Source of the DNA: Isoetes taiwanensis
Lineage: Eukaryota > Streptophyta > Lycopodiopsida > Isoetales > Isoetaceae
Assembly (NCBI GenBank): GCA_021234155.1
Contig: JAJEKV010000027.1
Location: forward strand, 2,038,032-2,102,031
Length of the DNA stretch: 64,000 nucleotides
Direction: 5' to 3'
A program made the translations under genes and the position numbers. Below the pieces are notes generated by a model, which was given only the letters and a program-made list of their open reading frames with translations, did no database searches and was not told where the DNA came from. Shown here in pieces: positions 46,807-59,413 of the stretch. How positions within the stretch are numbered: position 1 is the stretch's first letter; each line of letters starts with the position of its first letter.

Positions 46807-47521
46807 ACAGCCCAACCCTGGGTGACACCTTATTTGAAAGCCTAGGCTATCCACGTGTCCTAAAAAATGATGACATGGACATTCTCCTGACCATTAGATC
46901 TTGATCTAGAAAAATGGACGATTGAGAAAAATAAGCGAGCCATGTCTATCCTGAACGTCGCCTAACTCTGAAACCCCGAATGCTTCTCCATGATTTGGCA
47001 ATTAGGTCCTCCTTCCTAGAGGTGAGGATCTATAGCTTTTTGCAATCTCAGTCTGAAATGCAACTTATTTTTTCCCTCTCACAAATGGTTTTTGCTATTT
47101 TGCCATCCGTTCTTTCCCATTCACAACCTGGTGATACGACTTCCAGTGACTTTGGCTATAAACACGAATCATAAAGCCAAGGATAAGAAGATTGGAGGTT
47201 ATGGCCACCACATTCAAGGATCTAAGCTTGATTGGGAAAAATATCCAGGATAAAAGAATGAAGAACACAAGTGGTCTGTTATTAACAAGTTGCTTTGTAG
47301 TTATGGCTTTCCTCCGATTCATTCCTCGACCTCAATCAATCAGCTATACAATGATCTTGTTGACGTACTTGATGACTATAACTGAGAGAGCAACTTACAT
47401 CTTACTCTGATGGCATACTATTATCTTGCATTATGTATTAAGTAGAACTTTGTGACGTGTATCATATCATTGCAGGAACTTTTAGATGAAGACAATTTTT
47501 ATCAAGTGGATGAACAACAGA

Positions 47522-49318
47522 ATAAGAATAGAATAGAATAGAATATGATTTTATCGTCCACGGAGACCAACTGGCCTATGGGACCCAAGTACAAAGAGAG
47601 AGCAGCAGGCGCATTACTACGTGATTAAAAACCCCCACCCGAAGGGTTTTCGGGAAAACCTTAGTAGCAATAAGGATGACATCGACATACCGCACGCTAT
47701 ATACATAATCACAAGCACGTACCGAGGTTAATGTCCGGACCGATGGGGGGCATAACCGAAGTCCACAGATCCATTACCTCCGAGGTCTGATCCCAACAAG
47801 CCTACAGAGGCCGCGGCTCAAGAGCTCATCTGCGAGGGCGATGGGGCATTAACTAACCGAGCATACCGAGGCCCGGATATATGCTCGTATGCCCGACAAG
47901 CCCGGAGGCATTGACTTTCATCCTCAATGGCCTCGCTGACAAAGATCGGATACGGCCCCTCCCCGCTGCTCCCGAATCCATCTCCCCGCCTCTCAACGCG
48001 AGGTGGTGTGCACTGCGGCGAATGGAAGCAATCACCCCTGCTTTTCATGGGTAGATGGGTGCGCAGGTAGTGGTGTGGGTGGGCCCTCGTGAGCATGGGA
48101 TTAACCTCTTTGTCGATAATTTGCCACCTTGACATGTGCGGGGCCTCGTGATCCCAAAGCTTGGCCATGAAGCAAGCATCCGCATCTTGCTTCAAAGGCG
48201 CCGCGTTCAGCCGGTGTATGCACCGGGTCCACATCTGTGCCTGCACATTCCATCTTGCGAGAACCACCGGGCTTGCTTTGTCTTTCCAGCAGTTTTTGAG
48301 TTATTTGGGCTCATCGCCACTTGCCAAAAGCAAGGTTGGGCAGCCGGGCTTCATCCATAGCCACCACCTTCTCTCGAAGTAAATAATGTGACGTTCAGTG
48401 ACCCCTCTCAGAATGGAAGGAAGCCTGTTTCGGAGCAAGATCTCGATATGGGACCGTGGATTTGACTCCGGTGCCCGGCTAAGAAGGCCTTCAGACCTGC
48501 TCTAGATCGCTCCAAGTGGTGAGGGATATCACCGCCCCCACACTTACGCCCCATAGAGGAGGACGGCTCAACCAAGGCTCCCTGAACAAGTGTGCCTGGT
48601 GACCCCATGCATGAGCTACCGCCTTGTGGTATTGTTTTGCATTGCATCACAGGGCTTTCCACCGGCAGTGACCGGCAGAACACGATGGATGCATCCCGAT
48701 GGTGTGGTAGTAGAAAACTCAATGCCCAAATACTTATAAGACCGAGCCACCTCCACTGCCCGCCGGGTAAGTGAATGAGGGAAGGCGTGGTGCGGGATGA
48801 TGGGACCAACGACACCCTCGTCTTGCCAAAAGTTAACTCTCATGCGCTGAATTGGCGTAAAGTGTCCAAAGCATCCGGTGGCGTTGCATGTCCTCCAGGG
48901 TATATCGCAGCAGGTCAACATCATCGGCATATATGAGTTGCGGATTATGTGGTGCATCAACTCCCGCCTCCCCTTCTCAGCTAGCCATTCTTCTAGCTGG
49001 TCAATGTACAAGCCCGGCGTGCCGGGGATAGAGGGCAGCCCCGGCGCACCCCAATGCTACTAACAACGGGCTCCCGGACGGTGTGAGACGGACAGGAGCA
49101 AGCCTGGTATAGATGCAGCCAAATAGCGATACACTGCAAAAGTCGACGGGGTCCCTATTTGTCTCAATCGGGTCCCCACAACTTATCCCGAGGCACTGTG
49201 TCAAAAGCCTTTGCGAAATCCACAAAGCAACAGTACAGGTTCTGGCGTTGAAGAGAGAAGGATCTAGAAGCAGTTTTTTTAGCACACCAGCCCTACCGGG
49301 CCTATAGCCTTTCCTCAA
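47522..49318 (-). mobile_element. RTE-like LINE, 5'-truncated
   Basis: Read on the minus strand: RT motif A (LYCCFVDFAKAFDTVPR) near 49210, a LYIDQLEEWL segment near 49010 with a degraded catalytic site, SYKYLGIEFSTTT near 48730, an EAIEDESQCLRACRAYEHI block near 47900, then the 3' tail. The tail (47535-47665) has the hairpin GGTTTTCCCGAAAACCC, TTGGTCTCCGTGGACG and an (ATTCT)n end. The ORF is broken by frameshifts. The RT is better preserved than in the 28 kb copy at motif A but lacks an intact ADD. Confidence 0.75.
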
Positions 49319-49319
49319 A

Positions 49320-51627
49320 TTCTAGCCTATCCACGTGTCATCTCCATGTCATTAAAATCTGATGTGGCATATTTTGCACCGTCAGATCTCTACTTTAGCA
49401 AATCTAAGGCCAGGGAAATGAGAAAATCGGGAAAAAATTGGATACGGAGATGGAAAGGGTCGAAGGAATAACTTCTTCTCCTTGCATCGGGCTTGTGCTA
49501 TTGACTTCCTTTGTTGTGGTATCCATCGGACTTTGTGAAGGAGACGACACAGGTGCCGTTACATTGGATATTGGATATGGCAGGGGATTCCTCGATTTAA
49601 AACCCTAATGCAATTTTTGCAACAATGTGCATTACTCTGGCCCATTACAGATGGCTCCTCTGCCTTCTATGATTTGCTTAGGCCTATTCACTCTTTGTGA
49701 AGGAGACGGCACCAGATTTGCAAAGTAGGATTTCTTGGTCATTCTCTACTTTCTATCCTCGAGTTTTCTCTGTCTGCTCTTCAGCCATTTGAAGGTCTCC
49801 CGTCCATTTGTCTCTTCACTATCTGCCTCAAACATCCGTTGTATTCGGTTACAGGCATTGATGATTGGTGCAAAAACGACCTTGTGATGCGTATGTTCGG
49901 GTTTGCTTATGCAGTGAGTTTTAAAAAGTTTGAATGTTTACTGTCAGGTTTGTTTCTAAAGGCTCTGGCAGGTGATAAAATATAGCAAGATCATATTTTG
50001 AACATATATGCTTATATGTTTTCAAATGGCCAATTCATCGTGCATTTAGCATAGGTTCTGCAGTAGGAAAACTTGTGCAAACGGTCTGGGCACCTTTTAT
50101 CACAACATTGCATGATCAGTAGTTATTCTTTAAATTTACTAAGTCTTTTAAGGAGATTTTCCTGCAGGGATAGCAAGCAACTAATTGCCATGGTCTGTTT
50201 TTGTGCTTTATGCATTACCGTTTCCTTTGATACCGTTGTTTCTAGTCTATCCCCGTCCAAAGTATCAAGTATACTGTGTGCTTCAATTTTAGGCTTGTGA
50301 AACTTCCTCCTGTTTCCATGATTAATATGTTGTAATTGCAAAAATGCATGGACAGGGGTTACTTCAGGACATTCTAAGATCCCTATGAACTGGCCATGCA
50401 TTTGCTTAGAGAAATTAGAAATCTTGAAAGAAATTTAGACGGAGATACAGAATGGCATTGTATTTGGGGAAGCTTTGTGGTCTTTGTCTCACCGCTAGCT
50501 ATGGCGCTTCTTGCCATTGTCATTGATTCAGTTTATAAGATTTGGTAGTTTTCCATTATTCAATATCTGAAACTGTCTCTTATGTTACCCGGGTTGTGAT
50601 TTGAGCTTATTTGTCTTAAATTCATAGCTTTTGGTATTACAACTATATTGATCTACATTGTTCAGTCTTACTTCTTCAATTTCATGCTAGTTTACATTAA
50701 TAGATCTGAGCTTTGGAGACTTTTTTTGGGTCTAAAAAGCCTTTCATTGTCTAAATTTTGAAGTAATTTATAGTTAGCGCCTATTCCTGTCTATGTTGCT
50801 GCGGAGTCTGAGCAGACCGGCAAGTAAAACTTCAATATACACAGCTGGATGCAGAGTGTCTGTCAGCTCTTTTAAATGCTGGAGAAGCGTGTAATCAAGC
50901 TATAGGAATTGCAACAGTAATGGGGCTAGGAGGCGTCGTATAACAGAAGCTTCAATGACCTTAGAACTCTAGGAGAGTTTGTTCTTGCAAATGGGCTCAT
51001 ATAAAACTGATATCTGCACCGTTACAGGTTTATGGTCTTGGAAGATAAATTTTTTTTATGGTCTAGAAGAGAAGATATAACAATGGATACAATTATGTAG
51101 CTGTTTTTAACTATAACCTGTATCTCTTGACAGTTCCTGGGATTATTTTATAAAGAACTTCGGCAATCCCTGGCGGATTTGGAGTCCGTGTGTTTAACAT
51201 GCTTAGGTAAGGCTTTCCTTTCCTGTAGTCTAATATATTTTTGCTGGTTCTATCTTGTGCCATGCATTTATCTTCCATTTATTTTTTCAGCTTGAAGCCC
51301 CAACTAAAGGACGATGATCAGGACTGTTAAGTGTCAGACAAGCTTATGATATCTAGTTTAACTATGGACAACGACAGGTGAAAGTTTTGGCTCCATATTA
51401 GATTAAATATCGTTATTACAATTGATTTATCTTATGGCAATAAAAGATTCCTGAACTTTTTTCCTTTGTTTATCAGAGATCCAAGCTCTAGTTATGGTGC
51501 TTGACATTTGATGCTTATGCGATCTATGATTGGTTGTATGGTTTAGTGCTATATGCCATTCTAATTCTGTAATCACCAAAAAAACATCAGGAGAATCACC
51601 TGAGTTCAGATGGATATAGTGATGTGC
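49320..51627. other. Interval with possible exons, no gene assigned
   Basis: Segments near 50820-50940 and 51131-51210 are open and follow pyrimidine-rich AG acceptors (for example TCTTGACAG at 51125-51133, donor gtaagg at about 51207). Their frames could not be joined into a protein that I recognise. The L1 at 51.6 kb interrupts the region. A decayed or unrecognised plus-strand gene is possible. Confidence 0.25.
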
Positions 51628-52884
51628 ACTGCTGCAAGTATTTTTTTTTGAAGGACGTGTTTTACTTCATATTATACACTCAAAATATCCAGAAGTAAGA
51701 AATGTCCCTGAAGCATCAATCACTTTTAGATGATCACTCCATATTGGAATTTTAATACGATCAGGCCAATTAGAGATCTGAAAGCAATTATACAACTTCT
51801 TACGAATTTCTTGAAGCACCACCTGAGAAGAAATACGTTTATCATAAAAGACCTTTCTTCGCCGTCGCTTCCATACACTCCATATTAGCCAAGACTTTGC
51901 CATGTGAAATGCAATCCTTTTAGAAGCAAATCCAATCGATTTGGATAAATACCCAAAAGAAAGTGCCGACTATCCAAAGGTACTCCAAAAAGAGAATGCG
52001 CCGGGGACCTAAGACTACTCACCAAGACACAAATATAAACAAGGCTCCAATGTTTCAATGCACCGCCACACATTGGGCAAAGTGGGCTTACTCCCGGCTT
52101 AAAGCGATGAACCATCTCATTAACTCTCAAAAGCGATGAATCACCCGCCAAAGTAGAACATTTACCTTTGGAGGATTATATTTAGACCAAACAAGGTTCC
52201 ATATGGATTGCCATTGAGAAGGCAAAGTACGTAAGTGCCATTTTCGAGAAGGTGATAAAGTATTTGAGGAGATAAGCAATCAGAAAGCATGAAACTCGAC
52301 TAGCTTCTTTGCCTTCTTTAATACCTTGAACAAAGTTCCAAAGATTCTTGTTATCCACCTTCTTAATTAGAGGAAGAGCACTTGCTACATAAGCCCATAT
52401 TTAGATATCTTTATCCAACAACCTATATGTCTCTCAAAACCATTGCCAAGGAGCAATGCCAATACCAAAATACCAGCGTTCAATAGAAATAATACCTCTC
52501 CTCCTCCACCTCGCTGGGCGTGCATAAATTCTATAACCTGGGTGTAGTTGTCCATGAGTATACAAAGGCAACAATTTAAAGGGGAAGATGCCCGGAGACA
52601 AGCTTCCCAATCAAATGTAATCACCTGTTGGACTACCTTCCAGGGCCCGGCAAGCCTTTCAAGCGGAGAGGCATATGAAGAAGCTTTCAATGGATATAAC
52701 AATGCCCAAGGGAGCTCAATTCTCACACCTCGCTTATGAAAAACCATACACTTCTTTACTGATTGTTTAAGTAACTTCATACCTGGTGATGCACAATCAT
52801 CTTTCAACAAACTGAACAATAGCTTAGAAGCTAAGACCTTACCCTGTAAAGAAAGATCCAACATCCAAGACTGCTGCAAGTATT
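51628..52884 (-). mobile_element. 5'-truncated L1-type LINE with 15 bp target duplication
   Basis: ACTGCTGCAAGTATT occurs at 51628-51642 and 52870-52884. Between them, on the minus strand, are the LINE ORF2 C-terminus and 3' end: a PGVSPLCPMCGG zf-RVT block near 52090, KSWLIWSVWKRRRRKVFYD near 51880, and CGTCCTTCA-poly(A) at the poly-T of 51641-51649. The RT and endonuclease are absent. One or more frameshifts are present, so it is inactive. The exact duplication indicates a fairly recent insertion. Confidence 0.85.
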
Positions 52885-55465
52885 GTTGATGGTGATATTG
52901 CAAATGTTCAACTTCGTAGTTACCACCAATCGCAGCATGCCCAGTTGTGTAAACTGATTTATTTTCACAGAATTCATTGCAATTATGGGTTACTTGTAAA
53001 CTTAAATCTCGTTTTGTGCTTAGTTGACTAGGAGGTTGTTCTGTTGCAAGATTCTATCAGCGTAGCTAGTGTTACCTGGATTGTTTATTTAAAATTTCGT
53101 TTGCTATTCATTTATAGGAGCAAGGTTGTATGTGCTAAAGCAGGATCCTTTGAAACCCAATTATTTTGTAACAAGAATAAGAGATTCACAAATGAGGAAG
53201 CACATCTATTTTGGAGAAATTATTTTCTCGGACCTTCATTCCTTTTAAGAGGCGAATCTCGAAGATTCAACAAGTTGCTCAAGCACTAATAAGCCTAAAA
53301 TTTATGTCCAATATGCAGAGACTCTTAATTATTTTTCTATCCTGTATGGCTTCTAGTATTAAAATATCATCCAATAGTTTTGGTGCAGAAACTCTTGTAC
53401 ATTCAACATTTGAGCAATGTGATAATGCAGATTTTACCTATGCATTTAATTTTCAGGAGCATATAGTCTATGTGCATCGTAGACTCAATCAACAAATGTT
53501 TATGGAATATGCTTTGAGCTATTTCATCCGAGCTCATTGCTGCAGCGCATCCTTTTGAAAAAGGAATTGCATTCTCTAGAGATGTTGAGCTGCCCCATAA
53601 CCTTGGCTTTTTGCTTGGAGGTCTCACAAAATAAGACCCATGAACTATGAACTGGGCTTGAAGATCAAAAGGTAATTTTGTTCTCTCGAGGAAGGAGAAG
53701 CATTGGTAGCAGATCTCTTTAACATGAAATTTCTATGGAGCTACCTTTGGTTCGGATTCCATTTGCATTTTTGTAGATAATTGATTAGGGTCTAATTAGC
53801 AGAGTAAAACATGCTTAACCCTATCGTATCTTTCATCGAATCTTCCTGATCAACCACCTTTCTTGTTCTTCCCATGGTTTTTAGAGCATGGAACTAGGCT
53901 CACAGACTTGTATAAACCACTTCCCCTGATGTTCTGATGTTGCTTGAATACTTGCTGGGAACAGACAATATATTTTTCAGATATTTTTTTGCCATTAATT
54001 GAATAGGGGATTTAGATTCCCATAATAATGGTCTAATCTTCTATCATGTTTCACCTTATTCTATTCTAAACTCTTACCCAGCTTGCTTTTTTATCCTTTT
54101 GGTACATGATCTTATAAGTCTATTTGGTTGTAGAAAATGTTGTCTATCCTAGTTCAGGACTTGAGACATAAGGTGCGACAATTTCCTTCACAAACAAACG
54201 ATACTTCCTTGAAATTCCAAATACAATTCAGTGACATAGCATGCTCCTTTAGTTTACCAAGTTTGCTTAATCCAAATTCTCAGAATATAGATGATCAATC
54301 CCAATCTTTTAAGGAATATAGAGACAGATGGGACAAATCCAAAAATTCTAGGAATCGAAACTAACTCGGATCTTTTATACTTAAAATTTGATAGAAAAGA
54401 AATATTCTTCCAAACGTTTTTACAAAATTTGCAAATTTTTGCAAGAATTTCTTATACGTGGCCCTTTAGAAAGCTAACAGAAATCCATTGTAGCTAGTAT
54501 AATCTTAAAATTGAAATAATTCTTGAATGAGATCTATCATAACAGATTTGCACTATTATTTGAAATTCGATCCTATATCTTCTGAAAAGCATTTTGACAT
54601 ATAATTTATTGCAAGCATGCCATCATATATACTACTCTAGAGGACAACTTGGATATAACAAGGCTCCACCATAAGTGACAAGTTGAGACCCATCTAGAAT
54701 GAGTCAGAGGACTGTGCAAAATAATTGGGCATAATTGGGCATTATAAGGTATTGATGCAAAGGCTTTATTTAGCATTTTCATCGAAGGAGGAAAGAGATA
54801 GTCCAATTCAATCACAATAGACCAAAAAATATTGCTTCCTCATATGGAAGATACAGGAAAAAGTATACCAAATATAAATTTAACCTTCCACTAGATTAAA
54901 TTACTACAAATGTCAAAATGTCAATTACCACACTCTAATGACACCAAAACTAAATACCTTTAATCTGGAAACCAAAGCTAAAGCTTGACTAAACATGTAA
55001 CAAGTTTAACTTTGCCAAAGCCTTCTGGTGTGCCTTTTCCTAGTTTTTTTTTATGCAAGATATTTTTTTATTTTATTAAACCGGAAAAAAAAAGGGGTAC
55101 AAGACCTTATTGGAATGGCTCCACAATAGGCCGGATATAACTTTACATACAATGAATGGTCTACCCATCAATCCGAGACTACAGACCCAAGAACAAGTAT
55201 CATTCCTTTCAGCTGGACAAATGGTAAAGGTTACTGTATGGTCTGAAGTTAAAGCCATCTGAAGCTCAAGCTCGTAAACGAAAGATACAAACAGTTGAAG
55301 AGCACCCAGAAGTAAATATCATCCTGCGCATTAACTTGGCATGGACTATCATGCTACCTTGCTATACTATTAAGTGGTTTTCCCTTCCATGTCTGTACTA
55401 GGGGATGTCTGCACCTTCTTCTAGAAAGAAGCACATCACACAAGCCTGCCCCAGAATCATATAAA
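52885..55465. other. Gene-free or unassigned interval
   Basis: Short frames near 53.1-53.6 kb are protein-like in parts (for example LKPNYFVTRIRDSQMRKHI read at about 53150-53200) but change frame within 60 codons. No domain is recognised. The remainder is AT-rich. The 3' flank of the glucanase gene begins near 55.46 kb. Confidence 0.35.
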
Positions 55466-56596
55466 TTAATTTGTTGAGGGAGAAAGAGTAAAGGAAACGT
55501 TATATTTGTTGGTCTTGTCACTAAAGAAAAGGCCAAAGCTCTGCTCTTCAATGGAGCCTTTTAAGTTCTCATCGAACAAGGCAAAAAGGTAGACCTGGAT
55601 TGGAAAACGAGGCATGGCGGGAGTGGACGATCCAGAAAGAACACGAAGAACCAAATTGCGAACATAAGAAGCAGCATTGATGAGCCCAGATCCGGCGCCG
55701 CCGGAAGAAGGCCAGCCAGTTTCAGAAACAACAACACCAACGTCCTCATGCTGGAGCCTTGCCATGGCAGCATACACAGCATCAAGCTGGGCATCCAACA
55801 TGCTGGAATAATGCCTGCCATTATCAGAAATTCCAACAGCCCCGGGCTGCCCAAGTGCATAGTCAAGCGGTATACCATGATCGCTATCCCTGTAGGCAAA
55901 ATAAGGGTACGCATTGACCATGAATGGGGCGCCCGAGAGGCTCAGAAAATCCAGCAGGTCTTGTAGGACGGGGCTGATATCGGGCCGGAATTGGCCAGCC
56001 GATGGAGGGTAGCTGGATGCCAGAATGTCCAGGGCGTGATCTGTGGATATTTTGATGAGGGAATGTAGGTTGAGGGATTGCAAGGATTTGTGAAGGTTTT
56101 TCATTGCAGGAACAAGCACAGCAGCCAGATCCGGGTTGTATTTCAGAACCTCATTCCCCACCAGAATTGTCGAGATGATGTCTGGCCCAGATGGCGCCAC
56201 GTGGATGTTTATCCAGCCGTCCACGCTTCCTTGGCTTGCTGCGATCTCAGAAATGGAGGACGCGGGTACCGTTATGGCCACTTTCACACCCGTGCCGCTA
56301 AACGCCTCCACCGTTGATGGATCTGCCCCGTAAATCCTCGCCGTTGTTAGTCCCTGCTGCCTCATCATGGCTGCTACCTCCTTAGCAGGCGGTAGATTGT
56401 TTCCAAAGGTGCCATAATCCACCCCAATTGAGGCCACCCTTATGCCTGTAGAGGATTTTGTGCATTAGATATAGAGACATGTTTTCCATGTAATTTTCCA
56501 AAAAAAGGGAAATGTGTGCTTACATTTTGAATGAATGATGAACATAAGAAAGCATGCCTTGAGGCAAATATAACAAGACCTTGCCGTTGTAGCCAT
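55466..56596 (-). CDS. GH17 endo-beta-1,3-glucanase (PR-2 type), secreted
   Basis: The enzyme hydrolyses beta-1,3-glucan of callose or fungal walls in the apoplast. Exon 1 is 56596-56524, ending phase 1 before gtaagc; exon 2 is 56445-55466 after a CTACAG acceptor, giving 350 residues. An in-frame ATG nine codons upstream (56623) is a possible alternative start. Residues about 8-24 form a hydrophobic signal peptide, and the intron after it is at the usual GH17 position. The mature part opens IGVDYGTFGNNLP. The proton-donor Glu fits about residue 123 (LVGNEVLK) and the nucleophile Glu about 266 (VVVSETGWPS), with FMVNAYPYFAY between. It ends soon after SFGLFF, with no X8 domain or GPI-type tail. 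All key residues are intact. Confidence 0.92.
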
Positions 56597-56699
56597 TCTG
56601 ATCCTCTTAGGGTGGTTTCCCATGAAATTGTAGACCTGTAAAAACTGTATCAAGGTCAAAAGCCTTAGGCTCAGAATTGCATTGAGAATACTTGGGAGT

Positions 56700-58555
56700 T
56701 AGGTCCTAAACCTGAATCGAGCAAGGTAAGGTGCTCATGGAAATGCTGATGCTTTCCACCTGACGTCAAGAACCCTCCAGGTTTTCGTCCCCTGGGAAAG
56801 CACCCTTATTGACTATGAAGGCTGGGCGGTGAGCAGGCATCTCAGCCTAATAATTGAGACTCTTTTAAAGTTGATATTTCTAAGTAAAAGGTTTCTTTCC
56901 TACTTTAAACAACGCCACCATATCACAATGTAGACATTGCATAAAGAGGGGATTAAAATATAATACCCTTGTTATGGTGATTCCATTGTGATACCGACAT
57001 ATGGTATCATGAAGCTTGTGGGATTCGACGGAATAATGCATGGCAAAACTGCGCAGTTACATGATTGCGTGGTTTTCACCAATCTTTGGGCTTGGCGCAA
57101 TGAGGAAGTGCTTCAGCTCGTTTTTCGTTCGCTCCTACCTATTCTTATATGGCGGCATCCCATTTTGATTCACCATGAGGTGAAGCGTACCGCAATGGTT
57201 TGAGTATTTGAGCAGAAATTACCCAGCAAAAAGATGCTCCAAATCCCTTATGGGGGCAAATGCAGTCATTTTAACTGTGTAGTTAATGTGACTACTACTG
57301 TATGTAGAAGTCCTATCACTGGAATCATCCTAACAAGGATAGTAATATATTAAGCCAAGGGCAGGGTGCTATGTATGTCTTCTCTCCATAATCTCTTTTG
57401 AAGTATAGAGAAAAGGTTAGATTTGATTTTGGCTCTCACACCTGAACGTGAACAACAATTGCTATGTTATGTCCTTCGTACCAAGCTAGTTATGGGGCAA
57501 ACTTAGGAGATGCCTTATGGGCCATAACTAGGCTTGGCGGGGACACTTGCCTAACAAGTTATCCACGTATATGACCGTGGTTCCAAATCTTTATAAAGAC
57601 AAAGATCTTTTCTAGAAGGGCTCAGGTAGAAGAATATTATTTGTTGGAAACAAAATGTTGGAACATTTTTTCTAGAGTGATCTTGCATCAAAGGCAACAT
57701 AATGCATTTTAGATTTGAAATTGCCTATCAACAAGTTTTTGCAATTCCACGTTTGTATGGATTAATAAATGCACCTAATAACTTCCATCAACGTAAACAT
57801 TATAATATCAAAGATAATTATAAACTGTGTTTTGCAATGCAAATAGGGCTTGACCATTACATAATCACTTCCGACCACCTTGTGGGAAAACACTATGCTT
57901 TAAACTAGCAAGATGAAATTGTAGTAACCAATTTGCCTTCGGTAGCACATTGATAGGTCCCCGAAAATCCATTTTCAATATTTGATTGCAAAGATTCTAG
58001 TAGGCATCGATTTGTTTTTGCATAAACATATACTTTCAAGGACTCAGGATTTGTTTTTGCATAAACATATACTTTCAAGGATTTGTTTTTGCATAAACAT
58101 ATACTGGCCGAACTAGGCTTGTCTCCCTAGCCGAACTAAGCTTGGGTGGTTCTAAGTCTTGCTCCTTCCCAGTTCATAACTCTTTGTTGTGTATCTTATC
58201 GCTTAGTTAAGTAAGATAGATCTGGATTGTAGGGCATCGTTGGGTTTCAAGCGAACTGGGATTCGATTCCCCAACCCTGGGTCATGTAACTAGGTCTTAG
58301 AACTATAAGGCCATAACATTGTGTTCTTCCCTAGCAAACTTTTGGGCTTTCACCTTTCAATCAAGGAAATCCAACCGTATCTACCTCTAGAAGCCTTCAT
58401 TGGGATCTTGAAGTTTGTGCTTTCAAATTTCGGCCCTGTTTGCCTTTGAACCAGAGCGTATCAACAAGCATGAACAACTTTCCTTTGTTTCATGCAGCTG
58501 TGCGACAGATTGGTAGCGTTTCTCTTGCCCAGTTGCTCTGTTGTTGAGGATGTAT
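56700..58555. other. Gene-free interval upstream of the glucanase
   Basis: The first few hundred bases are the presumed promoter of the minus-strand glucanase. No clear TATA box could be fixed. No other coding sequence is supported. A threefold repeat lies at 58009-58107. Confidence 0.4.
58009..58107 (+). repeat. Three-copy ~33-40 bp tandem repeat
   Basis: GATTTGTTTTTGCATAAACA and its continuation ATATACTTTCAAGGA are repeated at about 58009, 58049 and 58080. The third copy ends early. Near identity suggests recent slippage. Confidence 0.85.
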
Positions 58556-58559
58556 GTGG

Positions 58560-58900
58560 AATTTGCTTGAAGTCGAGCGTTTTTATTCGTCACGAGCTTT
58601 GTGAGAGCTGGGACTAAGACAATAACAAGGATAATCACAAGGCTTATAGGAGCTATGCCGGATTATAGGAGCTATGCACATGCATTTTTGCTTTCCTTCT
58701 TTGATGTTTTTCACCAACGTCTATGAAAATCTGATGCAAATCAAGTAAGTTCTTCTGTAGTTCCTTGACAGCATCATGGTTTCCTTGAATCTGGTTTATA
58801 GTTTCAATAACATGGCCGCTGCCATATTCTTCGATAGCTTTCTGCAGAAATGTTTCACTCTCCCCTTGTTTCAATAATTATGTCAATGGATTTCATCAGT
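58560..58900 (-). pseudogene. Plant Qa-SNARE (syntaxin, SYP1-like) pseudogene
   Basis: On the minus strand, GESETFLQKAIEEYGSGHV is followed by NHDAVKELQKNLLDLHQIFI, which matches the linker and start of the SNARE helix of plasma-membrane syntaxins. About 50 residues of the SNARE domain are then missing: the text jumps to EKHQRRKAK, the basic stretch before the membrane anchor. A frameshift later comes a hydrophobic SLVIILVIVLVPALTKLV anchor. A 15 bp repeat (TTATAGGAGCTATGC) lies at the break. The N-terminal Habc domain is not found. It is nonfunctional as read. Confidence 0.75.
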
Positions 58901-59413
58901 TTAAGGCCTCAAGGTTCCATTTCCAAGCTTCCAGTGCCGCTGTATTGTACGGGTACCACTGTGCCTAAATACTATCTCAACCCATGGTGTTGTGTAAGGG
59001 GCGGCCCTATTAATTGGGGTCAATTTGACCCATGCTGACCTGATGCCAGTGGCTCGGATCTTCCCAGCCAGCATATTCCGCAGAAGGTGCATCTGACAGC
59101 CAATAAATGATGATACACCCAATAAACGATAATACACCCAATTTTCTAATAGAAATAGCAAACGCCTACATATTTGCATGGTTGGGAAAAGTCATGTGCC
59201 CTAATTTGATGATTTATTCCGTTTGCATGCCGGAGACCTTTTTCGCTGGAAGAATCGGAGTAAGCATCTCTTTTTCTTCACAAGCAGCCTTATTATGTAG
59301 TTGTTGGTTTAAATAGCGAACCGTGAATCTTCCTTTTTCGTAGATCACCTCTTTCTGAGCTTTATTAGGTAACCACGATTCCGGTTTCTCTCTTTACAGA
59401 CTGAACAGCGCTC

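Noticed and set aside
46846-49400. Similar CTATCCACGTGTC text at 46.85 and 49.32 kb, considered as a target duplication of the RTE-like LINE
   Set aside because: The similarity extends only about 15 bp exactly, does not adjoin the element ends on the left, and contains the common G-box word CACGTG.
56078-56333. Plus-strand frames opposite the glucanase
   Set aside because: Antisense shadows created by the GC-rich coding exon.
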